Below, piece after piece: positions 19,053 through 27,124 of a stretch of DNA of 64,000 nt; position 1 is the stretch's first letter; each line of letters begins with the position of its first letter. This stretch comes from Candidatus Roizmanbacteria bacterium. GTDB lineage: Bacteria > Patescibacteriota > Microgenomatia > UBA1406 > GWC2-37-13. Below the pieces are notes generated by a model, which was not told where the DNA came from, did no database searches, and saw only the letters and a program-made list of their open reading frames with translations. The stretch lies in contig JACRPE010000018.1 of assembly GCA_016214055.1 (NCBI GenBank), forward strand, positions 16,206-80,205. The letters are read 5' to 3'. Made by a program: the position numbers and the translations under genes.

Positions 19053-20726
19053 ATGGAGAATACTTATAAACTTCGTTTTATTCCGCTCGGTGGAGTCGTG
19101 GGTGTTACCAAAAATATGTACGTATATGAGAACTATGTGAATGATGTCCTCAAAGACATTCTCATAGTAGACTGCGGTATCGGATTTCCGATGGAGAAAG
19201 AGCTGGGTGTTGACTTCGTCATTCCCGATATCACCTACCTAAAAGATAAAACAGACAAAATACGCGCTCTTCTGGTAACTCATGGCCACGAGGATCATAC
19301 TTCTGCTATCCCCTATCATTATAAAGACTTAGGAAGTCCGCCGATCTACACAAGCAATCTTACAGCCTCATTCATTGAAAATAAATTTAAAGAATTTGGC
19401 ATAACTGAAAAGGTTAACCGAGTAGAGTATCGGAAGGACTATGAATTTGGAGATTTTAAAGCACGCTTCATCAATATTACGCATTCCATTCCGGACGCAA
19501 CACATATACAGATAAAAACACCAGTTGGCAATCTCTATCACGGCCCAGATTTTAAACTAGATCTGACCCCCCCCTATGGGGCACCGCCGGATTTTTATGA
19601 AATTACAAAAGCGGGACATGATGGATTGTTATGTCTGCTATCTGACGCACTCGGAAGTGAGCGCGATGGCTTAACTTTATCTGAGGCAATCGTCGGATCA
19701 ACTTTTGAAGATACCATGCGGAAGACGAAGGGTAAGTTTATCATGACAACATTTTCTTCAAATATTTCCCGTATCCGTCAATGTGTAGAGGCGGCTATTA
19801 AGTTTAATCGTAAAATTGTATTTCTAGGTCGTTCAATGCGACAAAATACTGAAATTGCGAAGGCCATCAATTATCTACCCATTCCTTTTAACCTTGTAGG
19901 AAAAGAAGATGAAGTTATGAAATTACCCGCAAACAAAGTATGTCTTATCGTCGCAGGTTCACAGGGGCAGTACGGCTCAGCCCTTTCAAAGTTAGCCAAC
20001 AAGATGAATAAGTTTGTAAAAATTACCCCCGGGGACCGCGTGATCATATCTTCAGACCCGATTCCGGGGAATGAGACAGAAGTATATTCACTTATCGAAG
20101 AGTTAACCATGCAAGGAGCTGATGTCATATACTCAGACATACAGGATCAATTGCATGCTTCAGGTCACGGATCCCGAGAAGACCTCAAATTCCTTATCCG
20201 CTTTACGAACCCTGCATATTTCATTCCCATTGGGGGGACCATTCGCCATCAACAGGAGTACCGTAAATTAGCTGAATCTCTCGGTCATAAGCCAGACTCA
20301 GTATTTTTACTTCGAGAAGGTGATTCGGTTTGGTTCACAAAAAATAAAGCAACACGAGGAGAGGTAATTGAAACAAAGAGTATTTATGTCGACGCGTATG
20401 GTATCGGCGACATAGGGAGCGCGGTGTTGCGGGACCGTAAAACATTATCATCCGAGGGTATTGTGGTTGCGGTTCTTCCACTTGGCGCCAATGGGCGCTT
20501 AGTTGCCCGTCCTAAGATCATGTCAAAGGGATTTGTATTTGAAAAAGTTGGTCAGGAGTTGTTTGAGGAAGCAACCCGCATAATTGAAAAGAAATTAAAA
20601 CCTCAAGGAACCGAGCTCAGCGACATGAATAAAGCACGTGGTGATACGGTGCGTGAACTTGAAACTTATTTTTTCAAGGAAACGGGGAGAAAGCCCTTGA
20701 TATTGGTTGAGACAATTCAGATATAA
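19053..20726 (+). CDS. rnj: Ribonuclease J
   Basis: Metallo-beta-lactamase/beta-CASP ribonuclease with 5'-3' exonuclease and endonuclease activity in mRNA decay and rRNA maturation. 557 aa. Metal site T-H-G-H-E-D-H at 76-82, then H-S-I-P-D-A-T, D-F-K-L-D, S-D-A; the beta-CASP part has L-H-A-S-G-H-G-S-R-E-D-L-K, and a C-terminal dimerisation domain follows. The residue after the motif I, usually Ile-Gly, is Thr-Ser. ATG at 19053. It is separated from recR by a long hairpin. Confidence 0.95.
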   Translation: MENTYKLRFIPLGGVVGVTKNMYVYENYVNDVLKDILIVDCGIGFPMEKELGVDFVIPDITYLKDKTDKIRALLVTHGHEDHTSAIPYHYKDLGSPPIYTSNLTASFIENKFKEFGITEKVNRVEYRKDYEFGDFKARFINITHSIPDATHIQIKTPVGNLYHGPDFKLDLTPPYGAPPDFYEITKAGHDGLLCLLSDALGSERDGLTLSEAIVGSTFEDTMRKTKGKFIMTTFSSNISRIRQCVEAAIKFNRKIVFLGRSMRQNTEIAKAINYLPIPFNLVGKEDEVMKLPANKVCLIVAGSQGQYGSALSKLANKMNKFVKITPGDRVIISSDPIPGNETEVYSLIEELTMQGADVIYSDIQDQLHASGHGSREDLKFLIRFTNPAYFIPIGGTIRHQQEYRKLAESLGHKPDSVFLLREGDSVWFTKNKATRGEVIETKSIYVDAYGIGDIGSAVLRDRKTLSSEGIVVAVLPLGANGRLVARPKIMSKGFVFEKVGQELFEEATRIIEKKLKPQGTELSDMNKARGDTVRELETYFFKETGRKPLILVETIQI

Positions 20727-20735
20727 ATTCGCTTC

Positions 20736-20802
20736 GATTATGTCTTTTTATCGCCAATTGGGGACCCCCAGTCAACCCCAAAGGCGCAAAAAAGACATAA
20801 TC
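20736..20802. terminator. Long imperfect hairpin between rnj and recR
   Basis: Arms gattatgtcttttt and its complement, then cgcc/ggcg, then ttgggg/ccccaa. The shape (T/A-rich outer arm, GCC step, G4/C4 core) resembles the family E elements at 33928 and 39163. It may terminate rnj. Confidence 0.6.
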
Positions 20803-20815
20803 TCCGCTTATAATC

Positions 20816-21454
20816 ATGACAACCTTGCCCTCAAGCTTAAAACAAATTGCTTTATTTTTAAACCGCCTTCCCGGTATCGGTGAAAAGACGGCAAATAGAT
20901 TGGCAATGTACTTTTTAAGGATGCCGGAAATAGAACTGAAGACCTTTGGTGAAAATATATCAAATCTGAAATCGCGAACAAAATTATGCAAGGAATGCTT
21001 CAATCTCACCGAGGAAGAGTTTTGCGGAATTTGTACAGACAACACCCGAGATAAAAGTATCATCACCGTCGTTGAAACAGTCCTCGACCTACTCTCTTTT
21101 GAAGTCGGCAATATTTATCATGGAGTGTATCACGTACTTCATGGGAGAATTGATCCCCTTAACTCCATCGGCCCAGACGATATTTATATCAATCAATTAT
21201 TAAATCGTATTAAAGAGTTATCCTCCTTCGCTAAAGCTTCGGCGGACAAAGACGAGTTAAAAGAAATAATACTGGCGACAAATCCGGATATGGAGGGAGA
21301 AGCAACCGCGAGATACATAAGTAACAAATTAAAAACTTCAAACTTCAAATTTCAAATTACCCGCCTAGCTTACGGGCTTCCCATGGGGGCGAACCTGGAA
21401 TACGCAGATTATGGGACATTGGGGAAGGCGATTGAGGGAAGAAGAGAATATTAA
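20816..21454 (+). CDS. recR: Recombination protein RecR
   Basis: 212 aa. Helix-hairpin-helix L-P-G-I-G-E-K-T-A at the start, zinc finger C-K-E-C...C-G-I-C at about 60-75, TOPRIM domain with V-V-E-T and A-T-N-P-D-M-E-G-E-A-T-A, and the L-E-Y-A-D end. It works with RecO/RecF in loading RecA at gaps. The protein carries two repeat-encoded insertions: S-F-A-K-A-S-A-D-K (21221-21248) and K-T-S-N-F-K-F-Q-I-T (near 21330-21360). TATAAT overlaps the start region. Convergent with prs, stops overlapping by 4 bases. Confidence 0.93.
   Translation: MTTLPSSLKQIALFLNRLPGIGEKTANRLAMYFLRMPEIELKTFGENISNLKSRTKLCKECFNLTEEEFCGICTDNTRDKSIITVVETVLDLLSFEVGNIYHGVYHVLHGRIDPLNSIGPDDIYINQLLNRIKELSSFAKASADKDELKEIILATNPDMEGEATARYISNKLKTSNFKFQITRLAYGLPMGANLEYADYGTLGKAIEGRREY
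21221..21248. repeat. Family F element in frame in recR
   Basis: tcctccttcgctaaagcttc then ggcggaca, translated S-S-F-A-K-A-S-A-D-K between the zinc finger and the TOPRIM core. Same outer sequence as the element at 18490-18530. Confidence 0.75.
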
Positions 21455-22380
21455 ACAAAATTCTTAAATTCCTCGGCAATAAGAGGAGCAATAGTAACTT
21501 CATGCAATTTCTTAAATTTCTGAGTTGATTTTAGTGCTATTGAGTCGGTGGTAAAAAAACGTTCAATGAGTGATGATTGTAATTTTTTTGGGGCATTTGG
21601 AGCAAAATCATGATGCACAACTGCGGCGAGCACCTTGGTTGCACCACGATCTAAACAAAGTTGGGCAGCGTGAATGAGCGTGCCCCCTGATGTAATCATA
21701 TCATCCACAAGTATGGCTACTTTACCTTTTACATCCCCGTATAAATCTAGTGCGACACTCTGGTGAATATGCTCAAGATCTCGTCTCTTTTCAACCACGG
21801 CGATAGTGTGATTTTGATGTCCAAACAATTCATCAGAGAATTTACGGGCGCGCTCTACTCCCCCATGATCGGGAGAAACAACGGCAACTTTTGAAACTGT
21901 AACATCTTTAATATATTTTTTAATTTCCCTTGCTAAAATAGGAAAAGCATCTATATTTTTAAAAGGTATGGAAAATACACCCTCTGTGGCTTCATCGTGA
22001 AGATTAACAGTATAGATTTTATAAAATCCAATCGATTCGAGAAATTTAATAATTACATTAACAGATACACATTCACCGGGTCGATGTTGTACATCCTGAC
22101 GTGCATATCCAAAATAGGGAATAATGCCTATAACTTTTTTTGCCTCTTGACGACGTAAAGCATCACAGAAAAAAAATAATTCCATAAGGTGTGTGTCAGT
22201 TGGGTTAGATGTGGATTGGATAAGAACACAGACACTGTTCTTTACGTCACCATTAATATGTACTCTTATTTCTGAATTTTCAAATCTGACTACTTCAGAG
22301 TCTGCGATTGGAGTAAGTAACAAATGAGATACGCGAGATGTAAGTGCTACATTTGAAGTTCCTGAAAAAAGTTTAAACAT
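21451..22380 (-). CDS. prs: Ribose-phosphate pyrophosphokinase
   Basis: Makes PRPP from ribose 5-phosphate and ATP for nucleotide, His, Trp and NAD synthesis. 309 aa, normal length. It has F-E-N-S-E-I-R-V, Y-F-G-Y-A-R-Q-D, V-S-P-D-H-G-G-V-E-R-A-R and the PRPP-binding loop V-D-D-M-I-T-S-G-G-T. The usual D-L-H-A-x-Q after the flexible loop is N-L-H-D-E-A. ATG 22380, one base from the ybaB stop, so part of a dnaX-ybaB-prs transcript. Confidence 0.94.
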   Translation of the reverse strand: MFKLFSGTSNVALTSRVSHLLLTPIADSEVVRFENSEIRVHINGDVKNSVCVLIQSTSNPTDTHLMELFFFCDALRRQEAKKVIGIIPYFGYARQDVQHRPGECVSVNVIIKFLESIGFYKIYTVNLHDEATEGVFSIPFKNIDAFPILAREIKKYIKDVTVSKVAVVSPDHGGVERARKFSDELFGHQNHTIAVVEKRRDLEHIHQSVALDLYGDVKGKVAILVDDMITSGGTLIHAAQLCLDRGATKVLAAVVHHDFAPNAPKKLQSSLIERFFTTDSIALKSTQKFKKLHEVTIAPLIAEEFKNFV

Positions 22381-22381
22381 A

Positions 22382-22645
22382 TTACCCCTGTTGTTGTGAT
22401 ATTTCTATTAATTTGCGTGCTGCAAGTTCCTGAGTTTTCTTTACTGCCTCGTTGATTGCCTCAGCGATACGATTCTCGATAACTCCATCGACGGTAACTT
22501 CAATCACCTGTTGGTCTCCACGCATAGTGATGACGACTCCATTCTTTTCAATAGAAACCTGCTCCTGCTGAAGTGCACTTTGCATCTTCTGGGCTTGCTG
22601 TTGTAACTTCTGAATATCTCCGAGACCTCCGAGTGGATTGAACAT
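22382..22645 (-). CDS. ybaB: YbaB/EbfC nucleoid-associated protein
   Basis: 87 aa. N-terminal helix rich in Gln (I-Q-K-L-Q-Q-Q-A-Q-K-M-Q), then V-V-I-T-M-R-G-D-Q-Q-V-I-E-V-T-V-D-G and a C-terminal helix, as in the dimeric DNA-binding EbfC family. The dnaX-ybaB-recR neighbourhood is conserved across bacteria; here recR is on the opposite strand beyond prs. Confidence 0.93.
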   Translation of the reverse strand: MFNPLGGLGDIQKLQQQAQKMQSALQQEQVSIEKNGVVITMRGDQQVIEVTVDGVIENRIAEAINEAVKKTQELAARKLIEISQQQG

Positions 22646-22650
22646 ATGAA

Positions 22651-22730
22651 TAAATTAATTTTATTAACGGGTTAACAAATTAAAAAATTAATGAATTCGT
22701 TAATTCGTTAATCTTCTAATCCGTTAATTA
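22651..22730. repeat. TTAACnnn array between dnaX and ybaB
   Basis: About ten units (attaacgg, gttaacaa, attaaaaa) then complementary units (ttcgttaa, tccgttaa), a potential long stem-loop; it runs into the dnaX stop. Confidence 0.78.
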
Positions 22731-23753
22731 CTTACTTACTCGTTTATTATAGAACTCTACAACGGCAATCTCAAGGGGAATCGACTCAATCGGGCTATTT
22801 CTCATGCTCACGTAGGCTTCTGTGAAAAGTTTCATAAGAAGTGTTATCTCAGGAAGTGAAAATGTAAGCTCCGGATGACCTTCCCCGATTTTATGCTTGG
22901 CCAACAATAAATCATGGAGCTGACTGAGCAATTCTTCAATAAGATTTTTAAAACTTCCTCCCGCATTTGCAAACTCTTCAATCCAAGCAAGGGCCTGAGG
23001 AGCCTCTTTTGTATGAAGTGAAAGAAGTAAGCTCTCTTTTGATCTGACACCTAGATATCCAAGCACATCCCCCATTTCCAACTTATGTTGCAGAACAAGC
23101 TCCTCGAGAAGTTTCGCCGCATCACGAAATGAACCGTCTGCATGGTGAGAAATAAGGTCGAGTACTGCGGGTTCAACTTTTAGTTTTTCCAGTGTAACAA
23201 TACGGTGTAGCATGTGCAGGAGTTCCTCTTTTTTCGCTTTGCCGAAGATGACGTTGACACAACGGGACATAATAGTTTTCGGCACTTTTTCAGGATTGGT
23301 AGTTGCCAAGATAAAAATGACGGTTGAGGGAGGTTCTTCTAATGTCTTAAGGAGTGCATTAAAACCATCGGAGGTAATCATATGAGCCTCATCGATGATG
23401 AATACGCGATAGTTTCCCGCGATAGGGAGAAATGATGATTCCTTGATCAAGTTTTTTACTTCATTGATTCCCCTGTTTGACGCAGCATCCATTTCCAAAA
23501 CGTCGGGAAAAGAAGATGCATCTATACTCTTGCAGTTTGCACATACATTGCATGGCTCTACAGATTTGCGGGCGATGCAATTTAAGGATTTTGCCACGAT
23601 GCGGGCTGTTGAGGTCTTTCCGGTTCCTTTTTGACCAACAAATAAAAAGGCATGTGGCAATGATTTACTTTCTAATATTTTCTTAATTGATTCGCGTGGA
23701 GTGACGTTGTCGATCTCTTCAATGGTATGGGGACGGTAAGTTAGGTAATACAT
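22728..23753 (-). CDS. dnaX: DNA polymerase III gamma-type clamp-loader subunit
   Basis: 341 aa, ATPase of the clamp loader. Walker A G-Q-K-G-T-G-K-T-S at 40-48, zinc cysteines C59, C68, C71 and C74, Walker B I-I-D-E-A-H-M, sensor 1 L-A-T-T-N-P-E-K and the S-R-C Arg-finger motif. It ends after the collar domain, with no tau-type C-terminal extension for DnaB or polymerase binding. ATG 23753. Confidence 0.95.
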   Translation of the reverse strand: MYYLTYRPHTIEEIDNVTPRESIKKILESKSLPHAFLFVGQKGTGKTSTARIVAKSLNCIARKSVEPCNVCANCKSIDASSFPDVLEMDAASNRGINEVKNLIKESSFLPIAGNYRVFIIDEAHMITSDGFNALLKTLEEPPSTVIFILATTNPEKVPKTIMSRCVNVIFGKAKKEELLHMLHRIVTLEKLKVEPAVLDLISHHADGSFRDAAKLLEELVLQHKLEMGDVLGYLGVRSKESLLLSLHTKEAPQALAWIEEFANAGGSFKNLIEELLSQLHDLLLAKHKIGEGHPELTFSLPEITLLMKLFTEAYVSMRNSPIESIPLEIAVVEFYNKRVSK

Positions 23754-23756
23754 ATA

Positions 23757-23817
23757 ATTAACGGGTTAACAGATTAACGAATTAATTTGTTAATTTTTTA
23801 ATCTGTTAATCTTTTAA
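23757..23817. repeat. TTAACnnn array between ybeY and dnaX
   Basis: Units attaacgg, gttaacag, attaacga, then tttgttaa, tctgttaa, tcttttaa. The last residues and stop of ybeY (L-L-K-D-stop) lie in it. Confidence 0.78.
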
Positions 23818-24159
23818 TAGATTCTCAATTCCGTGTTTGATCATTGCATCGATCATATCCTCAACTTTTTTATTTCTTTCAGCTGCCAAGAGAACCACCT
23901 GAGGATAACATAAAAAAACCTCACCTAAAAGGCGGTCATCATGAGTAGGTTCATCCTTATATGAAAAGGAAAGAACCGGAAGTGCAACATTCTCCTTCTT
24001 ATAGCGTAGGGCAATTGCTTTCATCTTTGTTTTTCCCACAAAAATACAGTTCAGATGAAAGTTACTACTAACTTCATTAGTCCGAAGAAGCTCCTCAATA
24101 TAAGTAACTATACGCTTGCGGTTTATTTTATATCTTGAAGATGTGATGATATGGATCAT
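23806..24159 (-). CDS. ybeY: YbeY-like protein lacking the metal-binding motif
   Basis: 117 aa. The body fits YbeY, the endoribonuclease of 16S rRNA maturation: V-L-S-F-S-Y, then L-L-G-E-V-F-L-C at about 77-84, and position after dnaX/before S21. The catalytic H-x3-H-x5-H motif (usual form H-G-x-L-H-L-L-G-Y-D-H) is reduced to H-G-I-E-N-L-L-K-D and the protein stops there, so only the first His remains. The stop lies in a repeat array. It overlaps the rpsU end by 4 bases. Confidence 0.72.
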   Translation of the reverse strand: MIHIITSSRYKINRKRIVTYIEELLRTNEVSSNFHLNCIFVGKTKMKAIALRYKKENVALPVLSFSYKDEPTHDDRLLGEVFLCYPQVVLLAAERNKKVEDMIDAMIKHGIENLLKD

Positions 24160-24380
24160 ATTTTTTTCTCGCGACGCTTAAAAAAGCCCATTCGTCCTCT
24201 TTTTCTGCGCGCTCGTGCCTTCATGAGATCCTTCGCATCTTCCCTTTTTTTGATTGAGGGTTTTCGATAATATTGTTTTTTTCGAAGCTCATCGACAATA
24301 TTCTCGTCCATAAAAAGACGAGAGAATTTTCGAAACATACTGTCTTTGGTTTCACCACTTCTTCTTGTTATCACTACCAT
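24156..24380 (-). CDS. rpsU: 30S ribosomal protein S21
   Basis: 74 aa, very basic, with the bS21 core (F-R-K-F-S-R-L-F-M-D-E-N-I-V-D-E-L-R-K-K-Q-Y-Y-R-K-P-S) and Arg-rich tail. ATG 24380 with a strong Shine-Dalgarno (GGAGGTG) about 10 bases upstream. It binds near the anti-SD on the 30S platform. Confidence 0.93.
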   Translation of the reverse strand: MVVITRRSGETKDSMFRKFSRLFMDENIVDELRKKQYYRKPSIKKREDAKDLMKARARRKRGRMGFFKRREKKI

Positions 24381-24412
24381 AAAACAAACACCTCCTTCAA
24401 ATATTTGAAACC

Positions 24413-24493
24413 TGTCATCCCGAATTTATTTCGGGATCTTAATTTCAAAACAGATGCTGAAACCCTTACAGGGTAAACAAGTTCAGCATGACA
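24413..24493. repeat. Dispersed palindromic repeat, family D
   Basis: Two linked hairpins: gtcatcccgaatt...ttcgggatctt and agatgctgaa...ttcagcatgaca. The same bipartite form occurs at 35857-35916. Confidence 0.8.
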
Positions 24494-24516
24494 TAGTTTG
24501 CAATACTGACATTCTA

Positions 24517-25350
24517 TTATATTTCCTTTATTATTTCAATGAGTTGTTGGAGGGTTAAGGGAGACGGAACCTGTCCCGGTTTCTTGCTGGAACCATTCAA
24601 CAACATATTTTTTCCTATATGGAGAAACCAGGTGCCCTTCCTATCTTTTTTCATTATTTCCTCATAGAGAGGTGTCAAATCAAGCTCTTTTTTGGGTGGT
24701 GTTTTTATACGGATCCCTCCTTTTTCGGGATCCTTAATCGCAACTAACTGGAATCCCAATTTTTGAGCCAGGCGTAAAGCCTCATCATTTCGGGTGTTCA
24801 TCACTAATGACTTTCCCCATTTGGACTGAAAAACATAACCATCCTTTATTTCCTTTTCAGCCTTAGTTTTATTTTTGAACAGTTGCAGATGCGCATCCAG
24901 CAATATAAAAACTAATTCCATCACTTTTCGATCCTCGCCGAGCGACTGTTTCAGTGCCCCAACTTGTTGGACCAAACTGAGATCCCATTTGTCAGAGGCC
25001 GCATCCGGATAAAAGCATTCGGCAAAGTGGTCCAGTTCATTTACGAGCGAGACAAGACGTTTAAGTGCTTCGACATTTTTTTCTTCAACCCAACTCTGTG
25101 AAAGTAAATATTTATATACAAGTTTTGTGGCTGATGTATATTCCTGAAGTTGATGATGGTCAAATTTTCCAAATCCCGTGTCAAGGTAAAGAATATTGGG
25201 GTTACTGTCAGGTATTACCTCTTCCCAATTCACCTGCTGGGGGGTAAAGACGATTTCTGCCTCATCCCACTCAGGGAAAAACCGCTTTACAAGCCATGTT
25301 GATGCGATGCAGTCGAGGTCAACGGAGAGGTGGGTTACGATTGTTTTCAT
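24517..25350 (-). CDS. DHH-type phosphoesterase-like protein
   Basis: 277 aa. N-terminus T-H-L-S-V-D-L-D-C-I-A-S has the D-x-D of DHH-superfamily enzymes, and D-T-G-F-G-K-F-D-H-H-Q supplies the D-H-H triad at about 58-68, resembling MYG1/UPF0160-type proteins. The rest has no second recognisable domain. Candidate role: metal-dependent exonuclease or phosphodiesterase. It is downstream of proS with 21 bases between, so probably part of the proline transcript. ATG 25350. Confidence 0.6.
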   Translation of the reverse strand: MKTIVTHLSVDLDCIASTWLVKRFFPEWDEAEIVFTPQQVNWEEVIPDSNPNILYLDTGFGKFDHHQLQEYTSATKLVYKYLLSQSWVEEKNVEALKRLVSLVNELDHFAECFYPDAASDKWDLSLVQQVGALKQSLGEDRKVMELVFILLDAHLQLFKNKTKAEKEIKDGYVFQSKWGKSLVMNTRNDEALRLAQKLGFQLVAIKDPEKGGIRIKTPPKKELDLTPLYEEIMKKDRKGTWFLHIGKNMLLNGSSKKPGQVPSPLTLQQLIEIIKEI

Positions 25351-25360
25351 AGGGTTGTTA

Positions 25361-25388
25361 GGAAACTTAAGTTACTTAAGTAACTTAA
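25361..25388. repeat. CTTAAGTAA repeat at the proS 3' end
   Basis: aaacttaagttacttaag then taacttaac: three repeats that include the proS C-terminal codons (Leu-Leu-Lys-stop). Confidence 0.55.
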
Positions 25389-27081
25389 CAATTTCGTCAA
25401 CACTTAATAATTTTGAATCTTTACTCATTCTTTCTTTGTACTCAATCTTATCTCCTGTCTTTTTGGAAACGACTAGACGAATGGGGATACCGATTAAGTC
25501 TGCATCGGCAAATTTCTCTCCCGGTGAAGTACTTCTATCATCAAAAAGAACTTCAATATCCTTCTTCAATAATTCTTCATAAAGGTTCTTGCATTTTGCA
25601 TTTACCTCTTCGTCTTCAAGATTCAGACCAATTAGATGAACTTGGAAAGGGGCGATTGCAGAGGGCCAAACGATTCCCCTTTCATCGTGATGCATCTCAA
25701 CAATTGCGGCCATCGTGCGACCAATTCCGATACCATAGCACCCCATATAATATGGCTTTTCCTTCCCATCCTGATCAACAAATGTTGCATCCTTCATAAG
25801 GCGCGAATAGTGATACCCAAGTTGAAATATATTACCCACTTCAATTCCTTGTTTTTCCACCAGTCGTTGTACACCATCGCGACTCATGTAACCTTCTTTG
25901 GCAAGGGCGATATCTCCCTCAACATCAGGCTTGTAATCGCGATCAATATTCATATTGAATAAATCCAGATGTTTTTTATTTGCCCCGCCATAAGCGTTTT
26001 TAATTGTTCTCAAAGATGAATCCGCAACCAAAAGGAGCGAAACATCTTTATCCATAATCTCCTTTATTTTGACCGGTGAAATAAACCCCGGTTCTGAGTG
26101 AAGTTTCCCCCGTATTTCCTCATCGGTTGCATGACGAAGTTCGATTGACCCGCATACATGCTTTAATTTTGTTTCATTCACGTCGTAATCTCCGCGGATA
26201 ATAGACAAAATAAATCTCCCTTTCTCGTCCACAAAAAGAACGTCTTTTATTTGTTGCCAGAGAGGTTTTTTATGAAGCTTGACTCCGTCTTCCATGGTAG
26301 TACCACGGACGGCTGGAACTTCCTGAAGAGGTAATAACTCCTCCCCGAGGTTTTTATTTGCCGGTATAAAAAGGGCCACGTCTTCATGGGCGGCATAGGT
26401 ACCATCGGGCGTAACCAAATAGTTACTCTCCCCTATCTTTGCATCAACCACAAACTCATGACAGTACTCTCCACCGATATATCCGTTATCTGACTCGACT
26501 ACCTGTGTGGTGAGACTCAAACTGTCAAAGATGCGCTTGTACGTGTCGCGCATATTTTTGTATTCTTTTTTAAAATCTTCAACATCCGCATGAAACGAAT
26601 AACCGTCCTTCATGATAAACTCCCGCACTCGGAGAAGTCCACCACGGGCACGTATTTCATCACGAAATTTTGTGGAAAATTGATAAATATTAAAAGGTAA
26701 ATCCTTATATGAAAGATGGAATTTACGGACTACGTCCACAAACATTTCTTCAGCCGTACCTCCGAGTGCAAATTCTGCGTCTCGACGGTCTTTCACTTTC
26801 ATTAGCTCAAACCCAGTGGTATTGGTGCGGTTAGTTTCTTTCCACAGTTCAAGGGGGTGAAGCACCGGAGAGACCATCTCTTGGGCGCCAGATGCATCCA
26901 TTTCTTTTTTAACCAGTTTCATAATTTTTTGCTGGACCTTCATTCCCAGGGGGAGAAAGAAATACCGACCGGCGGTGGACTCACGGATATATCCTGCACG
27001 AAAGAGAAGTTTATAGGAATCAGCTACCGCGTCTTGCGGGGCATGCCGGGAAGTTTTTCCGAAAAGTTTTGAGTAATACAT
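25372..27081 (-). CDS. proS: Prolyl-tRNA synthetase
   Basis: Class II synthetase of the bacterial type, 569 aa. F-L-P-L-G-M-K-V and the T-N-T-T-G-F-E-L motif 1 region, motif 2 around F-R-D-E-I-R-A-R-G-G-L-L-R-V-R-E-F-I, the YbaK-like editing insertion in the middle (T-P-D-G-T-Y-A-A-H-E onward), motif 3 G-I-G-I-G-R-T, and a C-terminal anticodon domain. ATG 27081. It lies downstream of proB-proA-proC and so probably shares their T-box. Confidence 0.96.
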   Translation of the reverse strand: MYYSKLFGKTSRHAPQDAVADSYKLLFRAGYIRESTAGRYFFLPLGMKVQQKIMKLVKKEMDASGAQEMVSPVLHPLELWKETNRTNTTGFELMKVKDRRDAEFALGGTAEEMFVDVVRKFHLSYKDLPFNIYQFSTKFRDEIRARGGLLRVREFIMKDGYSFHADVEDFKKEYKNMRDTYKRIFDSLSLTTQVVESDNGYIGGEYCHEFVVDAKIGESNYLVTPDGTYAAHEDVALFIPANKNLGEELLPLQEVPAVRGTTMEDGVKLHKKPLWQQIKDVLFVDEKGRFILSIIRGDYDVNETKLKHVCGSIELRHATDEEIRGKLHSEPGFISPVKIKEIMDKDVSLLLVADSSLRTIKNAYGGANKKHLDLFNMNIDRDYKPDVEGDIALAKEGYMSRDGVQRLVEKQGIEVGNIFQLGYHYSRLMKDATFVDQDGKEKPYYMGCYGIGIGRTMAAIVEMHHDERGIVWPSAIAPFQVHLIGLNLEDEEVNAKCKNLYEELLKKDIEVLFDDRSTSPGEKFADADLIGIPIRLVVSKKTGDKIEYKERMSKDSKLLSVDEIVKLLK

Positions 27082-27091
27082 AGAATAATGG

Positions 27092-27119
27092 TTATATTTA
27101 TTATAACGGTTATAACGGG
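27092..27119. repeat. 9-bp period TTATAACGG repeat
   Basis: ttattataacggttataac then ggg in the proS-proC gap. Related repeats: 38506-38540 and, in coding sequence, 27676-27714. Confidence 0.55.
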
Positions 27120-27124
27120 AATAA

